Below, piece by piece: positions 28,882-37,873 of a stretch of DNA of 47,822 nt (the first letter of the stretch is position 1; the number at the start of each line of letters is the position of its first letter). The stretch is from Jongsikchunia kroppenstedtii DSM 45133 (GTDB lineage Bacteria > Actinomycetota > Actinomycetes > Mycobacteriales > Mycobacteriaceae): positions 1-47,822 of the forward strand of contig NZ_AQYG01000030.1 in assembly GCF_000380485.1 (NCBI RefSeq). The letters run 5' to 3'. The translations under genes were made by a program, and so were the position numbers. The notes beneath the pieces are model-generated. The model was not told the DNA's origin. It saw only the letters and a program-made list of their open reading frames with translations, and made no database searches.

Positions 28882-29538
28882 GTGAAGATCCTCGTCGTCG
28901 ACAACTACGACAGCTTTGTCTACAACCTGGTGCAGTACATCGGGCAGCTGGGAGTCGTGTGCGACGTCTGGCGCAATGACGACGAGCGCCTCGCCGACCC
29001 GGCCGCGGTGGCCGCCGACTACGACGGCATCCTGCTCAGCCCCGGACCCGGCACCCCGCAGCGGGCCGGCGCGACGATGCCGATGGTCACGGCGGCGGGC
29101 GAGGCCGGCACCCCGGTCCTCGGCGTGTGCCTCGGGCATCAGGCGATCGGTGCGGTGTTCGGCGGCACGGTCGACCGCGCCCCGGAACTGTTGCACGGCA
29201 AGACCTCTCTGGTGTTCCACGAAGGCCACGGAGTGCTGGCCGGGCTGCCGAATCCGTTCACCGCGACGCGGTATCACTCGCTGACCGTGCTGCCGGAAAC
29301 GGTGCCGGACGTCTTCGAGGTCACCGGCCGCACCGAGACGGGCGTGGTGATGGGTCTGCGTCATCGCGAGCTGGCCATCGAGGGCGTGCAATTCCACCCG
29401 GAGAGCGTGCTCACGCAGGGCGGGCACCGGATGCTCGCCAACTGGCTGGCGCGCTGCGGCTGGACATTCGACGAGGCGCTGGTCAGCCGGCTCGAGGCCG
29501 AGGTGGCTGCGGCGCTGTCGCCGGCCCCGGGGGCCTAG
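28882..29538 (+). CDS. pabA: Aminodeoxychorismate/anthranilate synthase glutamine amidotransferase
   Basis: A 218-residue class I glutamine amidotransferase that supplies ammonia for p-aminobenzoate (folate) and probably also anthranilate (tryptophan) synthesis. The catalytic triad is Cys83 (GVCLGHQ), His172 and Glu174 (QFHPES). The oxyanion loop SPGPGTP and N-terminal ILVVDNYDSFVYNL are typical. The syntenic M. tuberculosis gene is Rv0013 (trpG/pabA). The GTG at 28882 fits because TACGCT (28870-28875) sits 6 bases upstream like a -10 element, suggesting leaderless translation; the ATG at 28840 has no homologous residues. No synthase partner gene is nearby. Confidence 0.92.
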   Translation: MKILVVDNYDSFVYNLVQYIGQLGVVCDVWRNDDERLADPAAVAADYDGILLSPGPGTPQRAGATMPMVTAAGEAGTPVLGVCLGHQAIGAVFGGTVDRAPELLHGKTSLVFHEGHGVLAGLPNPFTATRYHSLTVLPETVPDVFEVTGRTETGVVMGLRHRELAIEGVQFHPESVLTQGGHRMLANWLARCGWTFDEALVSRLEAEVAAALSPAPGA

Positions 29539-29565
29539 CGCGCCGACCGGGCGACCCCCGGCGCG
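29539..29565. terminator. Hairpin between convergent pabA and pknB
   Basis: CGCGCCG (29539-29545) and CGGCGCG (29559-29565) pair perfectly across a 13-base loop, directly after the pabA stop and 5 bases before the pknB stop. Without a U-tract it is a candidate shared, weak terminator for both convergent units. Confidence 0.5.
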
Positions 29566-29569
29566 TTAA

Positions 29570-31453
29570 CTATCCGCCGGGCAGGATCGACAGTTGGCCG
29601 ATACCGACGGTGATCGGGTCGGTGTTCTTGACCACAGACCCCGGTGGCGCACTCTGATTGACCACCTTGCCTATTCCCGGATTGCCCAGCCCGACGCTGA
29701 CGCCGTTCGCGGTGAGCGCCACCTTGTAACCGAGCCCTGCCAACGTCTGCGTCGCCTGATCCTGGCTCATGCCGCGCAGGTCCGGCATCCGGAACTGATT
29801 GCCGAGCGAGACGTTGACAGTGACGGCGGAGCCCTGGTCGACCTGATTGCCGGTTCCGGGCGACCAACTGACGACCTGCCCGGCCGGCAGTGTGCTGTCG
29901 ACGTCGACTTCGTGCATCTGCAGCTTCAGTTGCTTGAGGTTGGTTTCTGCGGCGTCCACGGTCTGGCCGGTGAGATCAGGCACCGAGACCCGAAGCGGCC
30001 CACCGCCGACCTGGACGCGGATGGGTTGGTTCACGGCGAGCGTGGTGCCGACGGGTGGATCGGTTCCGACGACTTTGCCCTTCATCTTCATGTCGGACGC
30101 GACAGTGACCGGCGCGGGCGAGGCGAAGCCCATGTTCTTGAGCTCGTTGACAGCTTCGTCCGGGGTCTTGCCCTTGAGGTCGGGCACCTGCACCGACTTC
30201 GGGCCGATCGACCGGAACAGCCGGACCGTCGACCCCTTGTGCACCTTGTTGCCCTGGCCCGGATCGGACCGGGTGATCAGGCCCGGTGCCACGGTGTTGC
30301 TGTTCTCGTTGATGACCGCGTCGTCGACCTTGAAGCCCTGCGCGGTGAGTGACGCGCGGGCATTCGCCTCGGAGTCACCGGCGACCGGATTGACCGTCAC
30401 CTGGGCTCCGTCCGACCACGGCCTGGTGATCAGCAGCGCGCTGAGCACGACCAGCGCGGTGATCGCGAGGATCGCCCCGATCAGCCGTCGCCGTCGCGGA
30501 TCATGGTCGGGCACATCGGTATTGGGCGGAACCCGCACGGAACGCGCCCGGACGGGGGTATCGATGAGTTCGGTGCGATCGGCGTCGGTCATCACGATCG
30601 GCGCGCTGGGTTTGCCGCCCGCGAGCACCTTGACCAGTTCCGAACGCAGATCGGCGGCCGACTGGTAGCGGTTGTCGGGGTTCTTGGCCATCGCCTTGAG
30701 AACCACCGAGTCGAGCTCCGGCGGGATCTCCGGATCGATCGACGACGGGGTCGGCGGATCTTCCCGGACATGCTGGTAGGCGACCGCGACCGGGGAGTCT
30801 CCGGTGAACGGCGGCTGACCGGTGAGGAGCTCGAAGAGCACACAACCCAGGGAGTAAACGTCGCTGCGGGCGTCCACGGACGCGCCGCGGGCCTGCTCGG
30901 GGGACAGGTACTGGGCGGTGCCGATGACCGCCGCGGTCTGGGTCATGGTGTTGGCGCCGTCGGCCATCGCGCGGGCGATGCCGAAGTCCATCACCTTCAC
31001 CGCGCCGGTGCGATCGATCATCACGTTCGCCGGCTTGACGTCGCGGTGGACGATCCCGTTCTGGTGCGAGAATTCCAGCGCCGCAGCAACATCCGCGATC
31101 CAGAGCATGGCCTGCCGGGGTGCCACCTTCCCTTCGCGGCGCAGTACGTCGCGCAGCGTCTCGCCGTCGACGTACTCCATCACGATGTACGGCAGGGGCC
31201 CCGACTCGGTCTCGGCCTCGCCCGAGTCGTACACCGCGACAATCGTCGGGTGGTTCAGCGCCGCGGCGTTCTGCGCCTCGCGACGGAAGCGCAGATAGAA
31301 GCTGGGGTCGCGGGCCAGGTCGGCGCGCAGCACTTTGATCGCCACGTCGCGATGGAGCCTCAGGTCACGTGCCTGGTGCACCTCGCTCATCCCGCCGAAA
31401 CCGAGGGTTTCGCCGAGTTCGTAGCGATCAGAAATGTGCTGCGGGGTATTCAT
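29570..31453 (-). CDS. pknB: Ser/Thr protein kinase PknB with PASTA sensor domains
   Basis: A 627-residue kinase controlling peptidoglycan growth. The kinase domain (about 11-280) has the Gly-rich GFGGMSEV, Lys40, HRD at 137-139 with Asp138, DFG at 156-158 and activation-loop Thr171 and Thr173 in [19 protein letters not shown]; these positions equal those of M. tuberculosis PknB. A juxtamembrane linker leads to one helix (about 322-345) and four extracytoplasmic PASTA repeats that bind muropeptides and lipid II. It phosphorylates CwlM and other cell-wall proteins. The ATG at 31453 overlaps the pknA stop (ATGA). It is the last gene of the fhaB-pknB cluster. Confidence 0.97.
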   Translation of the reverse strand: MNTPQHISDRYELGETLGFGGMSEVHQARDLRLHRDVAIKVLRADLARDPSFYLRFRREAQNAAALNHPTIVAVYDSGEAETESGPLPYIVMEYVDGETLRDVLRREGKVAPRQAMLWIADVAAALEFSHQNGIVHRDVKPANVMIDRTGAVKVMDFGIARAMADGANTMTQTAAVIGTAQYLSPEQARGASVDARSDVYSLGCVLFELLTGQPPFTGDSPVAVAYQHVREDPPTPSSIDPEIPPELDSVVLKAMAKNPDNRYQSAADLRSELVKVLAGGKPSAPIVMTDADRTELIDTPVRARSVRVPPNTDVPDHDPRRRRLIGAILAITALVVLSALLITRPWSDGAQVTVNPVAGDSEANARASLTAQGFKVDDAVINENSNTVAPGLITRSDPGQGNKVHKGSTVRLFRSIGPKSVQVPDLKGKTPDEAVNELKNMGFASPAPVTVASDMKMKGKVVGTDPPVGTTLAVNQPIRVQVGGGPLRVSVPDLTGQTVDAAETNLKQLKLQMHEVDVDSTLPAGQVVSWSPGTGNQVDQGSAVTVNVSLGNQFRMPDLRGMSQDQATQTLAGLGYKVALTANGVSVGLGNPGIGKVVNQSAPPGSVVKNTDPITVGIGQLSILPGG

Positions 31454-32787
31454 CGATCGGTGTTCCCGCCACCTGAATCGTTGTTGCCCCAGTCGCGATC
31501 GAGCATGCCCTGGACGCACCCGGGCGGGAACGCGGTTCCGGGGATGCACGGCACGGCGATGCCTCCGTTGGTCGTCGTGGTGGTGGTCGTAGTCGGCTCG
31601 GTCGTGGTGGTCGTGGTGGTGGTCGTCGTCTCCGACGTGGTGTGGCGACTCGTGGTCGTCGTCGGTTCGTCGGTGGTGGTCACGGCGGGGGCCGTGGTGG
31701 TTGTATCGACGCTGCCATTGTTGTCGTTAGACCGGGCAACCACCAGTCCGACCGCCACCAGAGCGGCGATCAGCAGCAGCACGGCGACTCCGGCGAGGGC
31801 CTTCTGACCGGTGGTCCAGCGGTTATCGTGCGGCGGCGGAACGACCGGACGGGCGGCGGCCCGAGGCGCCGGGCTGGGAGCGCCGGTGAGGACCTGGGTC
31901 CCGGCCGTCGGCGGGCCCACGATGGCGGCGCCGCCGGGCCGCGGCGCCCGATGACCGGCTCGTACCGCTGCCACGGCGTCGGCGAACTCGCCGCCGTCGT
32001 GGTAGCGCTGCGCGGGGGTCTTGGACAGGGCGATCGAGATCAGATCGCGCACGCCGGCCGGGAGGTCGGCCGGCAGCGGGGCCGGCGTCTCGCGGATATG
32101 GCGCATGGCGACCGTGATCGCGCCGTCGCCGTCGAACGGCCGGCGTCCGGAGATCGCCTCGTAGCCGACGACGCCCAGCGAGTAGACGTCCGAGGCAGCC
32201 ACGGCGTCCTCGCCGAGCGCCTGCTCCGGCGAGATGTACTGCGCGGTGCCCATCACCATGCCGGTCTGCGTGACCGGGGCGGCGTCGACGGCCTTGGCGA
32301 TACCGAAGTCGGTGATCTTCACCTGGCCGGTCGGGGTGATCAGGATGTTGCCCGGCTTGACGTCGCGGTGCACGAGACCGTTCTGGTGGGCCACCTGCAG
32401 CGCCCGGCCGGTCTGCTCGAGCATGTCGAGGGCGTTGTTCAACGACAGCCGCCCGACGCGGGCGAGGACGGCGTTGAGCGGCTCACCGTTCACCAATTCC
32501 ATGACCAGGTACGCCAGCGGGCTGCCGCCGGACCGGTCGGGCGTCTCGCCGTAGTCGAAGACGTTGGCGATGCCGGGGTGGTTCAGCTGCGCGGTGGTCC
32601 GCGCCTCGGAACGGAAGCGCTCGAGGAACTCGGGATCGTCGGAGAACTCGGACTTGAGCACCTTGATCGCGACACGTCGGTCCAGCCGGGTGTCGAGTCC
32701 TTCCCACACCTGGCCCATTCCGCCGGTGGCGATCAGCCGCATCAGGCGGTAGCGGTCGGCGATCATCGCGCCGCTCTGCAAACTCAT
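31450..32787 (-). CDS. pknA: Ser/Thr protein kinase PknA
   Basis: A 445-residue membrane kinase. The kinase domain (about 13-275) has [12 protein letters not shown], Lys42, HRDVKPGN with Asp142, DFG at 160-162 and activation-loop Thr173 and Thr175 ([14 protein letters not shown]). A Pro/Ala-rich linker is followed by one helix (about 328-350). The extracytoplasmic tail has no PASTA domain; it is a Thr-rich low-complexity stretch with long Thr runs, ending in a small Cys-containing segment ([12 protein letters not shown]). PknA controls cell shape with PknB. GGAG precedes the ATG. It lies 83 bases after pbpA and overlaps pknB by ATGA. Confidence 0.96.
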   Translation of the reverse strand: MSLQSGAMIADRYRLMRLIATGGMGQVWEGLDTRLDRRVAIKVLKSEFSDDPEFLERFRSEARTTAQLNHPGIANVFDYGETPDRSGGSPLAYLVMELVNGEPLNAVLARVGRLSLNNALDMLEQTGRALQVAHQNGLVHRDVKPGNILITPTGQVKITDFGIAKAVDAAPVTQTGMVMGTAQYISPEQALGEDAVAASDVYSLGVVGYEAISGRRPFDGDGAITVAMRHIRETPAPLPADLPAGVRDLISIALSKTPAQRYHDGGEFADAVAAVRAGHRAPRPGGAAIVGPPTAGTQVLTGAPSPAPRAAARPVVPPPHDNRWTTGQKALAGVAVLLLIAALVAVGLVVARSNDNNGSVDTTTTAPAVTTTDEPTTTTSRHTTSETTTTTTTTTTEPTTTTTTTTNGGIAVPCIPGTAFPPGCVQGMLDRDWGNNDSGGGNTDR

Positions 32788-32870
32788 CGGTCACTCCACT
32801 CTGTTCCCACCGCCGCGATACCGGACGCGGCAGTCGAATTACGTTCAGTCACAAAAGAAGTCCTCATTCT

Positions 32871-34364
32871 TCAGGCCCCCGTTCCCGCCTGGATCACCGC
32901 GCGGCCGATGGGCGCGGCGGACGAGCTGCCGGTGGTGTCGAATCCCTTGGAGCCGTTCTCGACCAGCACGGCGACCGCGACCTTGGCGTTCGACGTCGGC
33001 CCGAAGGCGATGTACCAGGCGTACGGCGTCTCGTCCTCGGCCGCAGAGGTGTTCGAGTGCTCGGCGGTACCGGTCTTGGACGCGATGTTGGGGGTGGCAC
33101 CGGCCGTGTGTCGCTCGGAGTCGATCATCAGCGACGTCAGCTGCTGCGCCACCTGGGGACTGATGGGCGTGCCCATCGAGCTGGGCTTGGTGGTGTGCAG
33201 GGTCTTGAGATCCGGCGACTGCAGCTTGTCGACCAGATAGGGCTTCATCTGCGTGCCGCCGTTGGCCACGGTCGCCGCGATCATGGCGTTCTGCAGCGGC
33301 GTGATCGAGACGTCGAACTGACCGATCGAGCTCATGCCCAACTGCGCCAGATTCGCGGGATCGCCGAACTGCGAATTGGCCACGGACAGCGGCACGCTCG
33401 GCGCATCCGAGCCGATACCGAACGCGCTGGCCTGCTTCTCGACGCTGCTGATCGGATTCTGCAGTCGGGTGGTGGCCAGCTGCACGAATGCGGTGTTGCA
33501 GGAGTACTGGAAGGCCTGGCGCAGCGTCACCTGGCCGCCGGAGGAACCGGGGCAGGTCTCGCCGGCGTAGTTGGTCAGCGTGGTGTCGGTGCCCGGCAGC
33601 TTGATGCCGCTGCCCGCGGTCAGCCGGGTGCTGTCCGGGTCGACGCCCTGTGCCAGCGCGGTCGCCGTCGTCACCACCTTGAAGGTCGATCCCGGCGGAT
33701 AGGTCTGGCGCAGTGCGCGATTGAGCATCGGGCTGTCCGGCGCGGCGGGGTCGTACGACGCCCATGCCTTCTGCTGTTCGTCGCCGTCGTGGCTGGACAG
33801 CGGGTTCGGGTCGTAGCTCGGGCTGGACACCATCGCCAGGATCGCGCCGGTGGTGGGATCCAGGGCGACGACCGCGCCGCGGCAGACCCCGTTGCAGCCG
33901 TGCTGCATGCCGTTCCAGGCTGCCTGCTGCATCTTCGGGTTGATCGTCGTGATGACGTTGCCGCCGCGCGGATCCCGACCGGAGAACATGTCGAGGAAGC
34001 GTTGACCGAAGAGGCGGTCGTCGTTGCCCGACAGCACCGAATTCTCGGCCTGCTCCAGGCCGGAGCTGTTGTAGGTGAAGGAGTAGTAGCCGGTGACCGG
34101 CGCGTAGGCGTCCGCCCACGGCTCCGGATAGCTCCGCAGGTATTTCAGGCGGTCGTCGGTTGCGTGCGAGACCGCGATGACATCGCCGCCGGCGGTGATC
34201 TGCCCGCGCTGGCGGGCGTACTCGTCGAGCAGCACCCGGCCGTTGTTGTGCGGATTGTTCACCAGGCTGTCGGCCTTGAAGACCTGGACGTAGGTGGCGT
34301 TGGCGATCAGGATAACCACCAGCACGATGGCCACCATGATGACGCGTCGAATCGGAATGTTCAT
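32871..34364 (-). CDS. pbpA: Penicillin-binding protein PbpA (class B transpeptidase)
   Basis: A 497-residue class B PBP that cross-links peptidoglycan with its partner RodA. An N-terminal anchor helix (about 8-26) is followed by the dimerisation part and the transpeptidase domain with Ser226-Thr-Phe-Lys229 (SxxK), Ser288-Cys-Asn290 (SxN) and Lys430-Thr-Gly (KTG). The length is close to M. tuberculosis PbpA. The ATG at 34364 overlaps the rodA stop (ATGA), which fits a one-to-one RodA-PbpA complex. An 83-base gap separates it from pknA; this gap has a small AAGAA/TTCTT repeat but no clear promoter. Confidence 0.96.
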   Translation of the reverse strand: MNIPIRRVIMVAIVLVVILIANATYVQVFKADSLVNNPHNNGRVLLDEYARQRGQITAGGDVIAVSHATDDRLKYLRSYPEPWADAYAPVTGYYSFTYNSSGLEQAENSVLSGNDDRLFGQRFLDMFSGRDPRGGNVITTINPKMQQAAWNGMQHGCNGVCRGAVVALDPTTGAILAMVSSPSYDPNPLSSHDGDEQQKAWASYDPAAPDSPMLNRALRQTYPPGSTFKVVTTATALAQGVDPDSTRLTAGSGIKLPGTDTTLTNYAGETCPGSSGGQVTLRQAFQYSCNTAFVQLATTRLQNPISSVEKQASAFGIGSDAPSVPLSVANSQFGDPANLAQLGMSSIGQFDVSITPLQNAMIAATVANGGTQMKPYLVDKLQSPDLKTLHTTKPSSMGTPISPQVAQQLTSLMIDSERHTAGATPNIASKTGTAEHSNTSAAEDETPYAWYIAFGPTSNAKVAVAVLVENGSKGFDTTGSSSAAPIGRAVIQAGTGA

Positions 34365-35770
34365 GTGCGCCTCACGATTTGGGTGTTGGCGCTGGCGATG
34401 GACGGTCCGCCCGGCTTGGCGGTGTCGGGTTCACGCGCGGCATTCGAGACACGCAGCAGGATGGCCACCAGGATGTAGTTGGCGAGCAGCGATGACCCGC
34501 CATAGGACAGGAACGGGGTGGTGACACCGGTGAGCGGGATCAGCTTGGTGACTCCACCGACGATGACGAACAACTGTGCCGCAATGGAAAACGCGAGTCC
34601 GGTCGCGAGTAGCTTGCCGAAGCTGTCCCGCACGGTGATGCCGGTGCGCAGCCCGCGGGAAATCAGCACCAGGTAGAGCATCAGGATCGCCGCCAGGCCG
34701 ACGAGGCCGAGCTCTTCTCCGATCGAGCTGATGATGAAGTCGGTGTTGGCGAACGGAACGATGTTGGGCCGTCCCGAGCCGAGGCCGGTGCCGAAGAGTC
34801 CGCCGGTGGCGAGGCCGAACAGCGCCTGCGAGGGTTGGTAACCGATGTCGTTGAAGTACTTGAACGGGTCCTGCCAGATCTGCACGCGCACTTGGAGATG
34901 CGGGAACAGCTGGTAGGCGAGGATCGCTCCGGCGGCGAACAGGACGACGCCGATGACGACCCAGCTGATGCGTTCGGTGGCGACATAGAGAAGCGACAGG
35001 ATCGTCGCGAAGATCAGCAGCGGCTGGCCGAGGTCGTTCTCGATCGCGAACACCCCGATGGCCACGACCCAGGCGACCAGCAGTGGGGCGAGATCGCGCA
35101 GGCGCGGCAGGTCCATGCCGAGGAAATGCTTTCCGGCAGTGGTGAAGAGGTCGCGCTTGGCCACCAGCAGGGCCGCGGTGAAGATGATGATCAGGATCTT
35201 CGAGAACTCGCCCGGTTGGATGTTGAAGACGCCGGTCTTGATCCAGTTCTTGGAGCCGTTGATCTCCGACATCGACGCCGGCAGCACGATCGGGATCGCC
35301 AGGAAGACGATGCCGCCGATACCGAGCAGGTAGCTGTACCGCGAAAGCGTCCGATGATCGCGCAGCACGGCCAGGATCACCCCGAAGATCACCAGGCCCA
35401 GCACGGTCCACAGCACCTGCTGATTGGCATCGCTGGACTTGCTGGCCGCGTCGCCGCCGGTGTTGTTGCCCGAGCCGAGGTCGAGCCGATGGATGATCAC
35501 CAGGCCGAGCCCGTTGAGGGTGGCGACGATAGGCAGGATCAGTGGATCGGCATGTGGCGCAAATCGTCGCACCACCAGGTGCGCGGCGCCGAAGAGCACG
35601 AGGTAGGCGACAAAGTACTTGGCGAGGTCCCAGCTGACGCCCTGGGACTGCGCGGCCTCGACGATGATCAGGGCCACCGCCACGACGACGCTGGATGCCC
35701 CGAGCAGGATCAGCTCAAGATTCCGCCCGGTCTGGGTGCGCGGCTCGGCGCCGGTTGAAGAAGCGACCAT
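34361..35770 (-). CDS. rodA: RodA: SEDS peptidoglycan glycosyltransferase
   Basis: A 469-residue polytopic protein of the FtsW/RodA/SpoVE family that polymerises lipid II. It has about ten to twelve membrane helices, the QPGEFSKI motif, the conserved Asp-containing ENDLGQPLL segment that carries the catalytic Asp, and the FGLATGGLFGTGLGSG and IPLTGVTTPFLSYGGSS motifs. The ATG at 35770 overlaps the pstP stop by one base (TGATG), with GGGAG upstream; a GTG at 35773 or 35785 is possible. It pairs with PbpA, whose gene overlaps its stop. Confidence 0.95.
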   Translation of the reverse strand: MVASSTGAEPRTQTGRNLELILLGASSVVVAVALIIVEAAQSQGVSWDLAKYFVAYLVLFGAAHLVVRRFAPHADPLILPIVATLNGLGLVIIHRLDLGSGNNTGGDAASKSSDANQQVLWTVLGLVIFGVILAVLRDHRTLSRYSYLLGIGGIVFLAIPIVLPASMSEINGSKNWIKTGVFNIQPGEFSKILIIIFTAALLVAKRDLFTTAGKHFLGMDLPRLRDLAPLLVAWVVAIGVFAIENDLGQPLLIFATILSLLYVATERISWVVIGVVLFAAGAILAYQLFPHLQVRVQIWQDPFKYFNDIGYQPSQALFGLATGGLFGTGLGSGRPNIVPFANTDFIISSIGEELGLVGLAAILMLYLVLISRGLRTGITVRDSFGKLLATGLAFSIAAQLFVIVGGVTKLIPLTGVTTPFLSYGGSSLLANYILVAILLRVSNAAREPDTAKPGGPSIASANTQIVRRT

Positions 35771-37266
35771 CACTGCTCCCGGCACGCGGTCGCGGTCGTG
35801 GGGTTCTCACCGCTCGGAGCCGCTGGGCTGGTCGTCGTCGGCGCAGCGGTGGCCGGACCCGGCGGGGCTCCCGGAGTTGTCGGCGCGGGCGAAGTCTCAC
35901 CCGGCGGTAGCGGTGCCGGCGGGGGCACGGTGGCGGGTGCGCCGGGCGGCGGGGGAGTGACGGTCGGCGTCGGAGTCTGGCTCTCGCAGGCGGGCAGCAG
36001 CGTGCCGTCCGACAGCAGCGCCTGCACCGCGCGTTCGGCGTTGCCCTTCGAGCTCGGCTTGAAGTCGGTGACGTTGTTGCGACCGGCCGGCGTCAGATCG
36101 CTCATCCGCAGCGGGCGGCAATCCGCCGGTGCGGAGGACTTGCCGACGACCCGGACGGACGGAGTGGTGGTCGTGAAGTTCTCGACGCAGGTCACGGCGT
36201 CGACGTTGTGCATCTTGATGCCGAGGATGTCGCTCTGCAGCCCGCGATAGATGACCACGTTGCCGTTGTTCTCGCCGACGTAATACGAGGATCGGATGAT
36301 CGATCGGGCCGCGATCGCACCGGCGACCAGCACCAGCAGTGTCGCGACCGCAACGGCGACGATCACCCAGGTGCGACGGGGTCGGCGCGGATGCGGCTCG
36401 TCCGAAGTCAGCACGGACGGGCGCCGACGATTGCCTGCCGGGGGACGGAGTGCGGCGGCACGACCGGCGGCCGTGCTGGGGTCGGGGACGTAGTCGCCGT
36501 CGTCATGTCCGACGGCGCCGCCGAGGATCGGCCGTGACTCGCCGTACTGGTCGTCAACGACATCCGCGACCACCACGGTGACGTTGTCCGGTCCGCCGCC
36601 GCGCAGCGCCAGCTCGATCAGCCGGTCGGCGCACTGCTTGTGGTCCTCGATTTCGGCGAGCGTGTCGGCGATGGTCTCTTCGGTGACGACGTCGGACAGG
36701 CCGTCGCTGCACAGCAGGTAACGGTCGCCGGCGCGGGCCTCGCGGATGGTGAGCGTCGGCTCGACCTCGGTCCCGGTGAGCGCCTTCATGATCAGCGACC
36801 GCTGCGGATGCGAATGCGCCTGCTCGGCCGTGATCTTGCCCTCTTCGACCAGGGTCTGGACGAAGGTGTCGTCGCGGGTGATCTGCTCGAGCACTCCGTC
36901 GCGCAGCAGATAGCCGCGCGAGTCGCCGACGTGGCAGAGGCCGATCCGAGAGCCGGCGAACAGGATGGCGGTGAGCGTGGTGCCCATGCCGTCGAGCTCA
37001 GGCGCTTCGGCCACCTGATCAGCGATCGCCACATTGCCGTCGTGCGTCGCGCGCTCGAGCTTGCCGAGCAGGTCGTCGCCGGGCTCGTCGTCGTCGAGCG
37101 GCCGGAGCGACTGGATCACCAGCTGGCTGGCAACCTCGCCCGCGGCATGGCCGCCCATGCCGTCGGCCAGTGCGAGCAGGCGCGCCCCGGCGTAGGCGGA
37201 GTCTTCGTTGTTCGAGCGGACCAGGCCGCGATCGCTGCGTGCGATGTAGCGCAATACCAGGGTCAC
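35770..37266 (-). CDS. pstP: PstP: PP2C-type Ser/Thr protein phosphatase
   Basis: A 498-residue phosphatase that reverses PknA/PknB phosphorylation. The catalytic PPM domain (about 1-240) has RSNNEDS, the metal-binding ADGMGGH (Asp35), GDSRGYLL, CSDGLSD and GGPDNVTVVV motifs. A charged linker leads to one membrane helix (VIVAVAVATLLVLVAGAIAA) and an extracytoplasmic domain of about 180 residues ending in a Pro/Thr/Ala-rich tail. Total length is near that of the mycobacterial protein. The GTG at 37266 overlaps the fhaB stop (GTGA). It is the second gene of the cluster. Confidence 0.96.
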   Translation of the reverse strand: MTLVLRYIARSDRGLVRSNNEDSAYAGARLLALADGMGGHAAGEVASQLVIQSLRPLDDDEPGDDLLGKLERATHDGNVAIADQVAEAPELDGMGTTLTAILFAGSRIGLCHVGDSRGYLLRDGVLEQITRDDTFVQTLVEEGKITAEQAHSHPQRSLIMKALTGTEVEPTLTIREARAGDRYLLCSDGLSDVVTEETIADTLAEIEDHKQCADRLIELALRGGGPDNVTVVVADVVDDQYGESRPILGGAVGHDDGDYVPDPSTAAGRAAALRPPAGNRRRPSVLTSDEPHPRRPRRTWVIVAVAVATLLVLVAGAIAARSIIRSSYYVGENNGNVVIYRGLQSDILGIKMHNVDAVTCVENFTTTTPSVRVVGKSSAPADCRPLRMSDLTPAGRNNVTDFKPSSKGNAERAVQALLSDGTLLPACESQTPTPTVTPPPPGAPATVPPPAPLPPGETSPAPTTPGAPPGPATAAPTTTSPAAPSGENPTTATACREQ

Positions 37267-37721
37267 GGGCGCAACTCGATTACGGTCTTGCCGATCCGAA
37301 CCGGCGTTCCCAGCGGAACCCGCACAGCGGTGGTCACCTTGGAGCGGTCCAGATACGTGCCGTTGGTGGAGCCCAGGTCTTCGACGTACCAGTCGTCGCC
37401 GCGGCGGAACAGTCGTGCGTGCCGGTCGGATGCGTACTCATCGGCCAGCACCAGTGTGGAATCGTGCGCCCGGCCGACCAGCACCGGCTGGTCACCGAGG
37501 GTGATCCGGGTGTTCGCCAGCGCGCCGTGGGTGACCACCAGGAATCGCGCGCCGCCGCGCACCCGGGCCGGTGGAGCCGCCTTGCGCGCCGCGCGCGGCA
37601 GCGGACGCTGCCCGGTGGCGTAGTAGGCGTCCGAACGCACCGCGCGCACAACGACCCAGATGAACAGCCACAGCAGCAGCAGAAACCCAATGCGGGTCAG
37701 TTGCAACACGATTCCCTGCAT
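37263..37721 (-). CDS. fhaB: FhaB (FipA): membrane-anchored FHA-domain protein
   Basis: A 152-residue protein with an N-terminal membrane helix (IGFLLLLWLFIWVVVRAV), a short basic linker, and a C-terminal FHA domain (about 70-150) with VLVGRAHDSTLVL, DEYASDRHARLF and DLGSTNGTYLD, the phosphothreonine-binding loops. The homologue Rv0019c is a PknA/PknB partner at the septum. The ATG at 37721 has GAGGAGG 8 bases upstream, the strongest site in the cluster, and begins the overlapping run fhaB-pstP-rodA-pbpA. The 152-base gap upstream holds a possible -10 (TAGGAT, minus strand 37822-37817) but no good -35. Confidence 0.95.
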   Translation of the reverse strand: MQGIVLQLTRIGFLLLLWLFIWVVVRAVRSDAYYATGQRPLPRAARKAAPPARVRGGARFLVVTHGALANTRITLGDQPVLVGRAHDSTLVLADEYASDRHARLFRRGDDWYVEDLGSTNGTYLDRSKVTTAVRVPLGTPVRIGKTVIELRP

Positions 37722-37873
37722 GCGGCCGTCACCTCCTCGTCGTCCGTGTGTTTACGCGGGCTGGGCGGACCGCAGTGGCAGCCGCTCCGCAGATGGCGCT
37801 CCCGGTGCTCGAAAGCATCCTATGGCCCCGCGACGACAGAGGTGTCATTCTCGCGGGGCGCGGTAGGGGTTGG

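Noticed and set aside
30503-34478. Plus-strand open frames of 434, 532 and 473 codons opposite pknB, pknA and pbpA
   Set aside because: Same G+C-driven antisense effect; the minus-strand genes have full domain sets and overlapping starts and stops.
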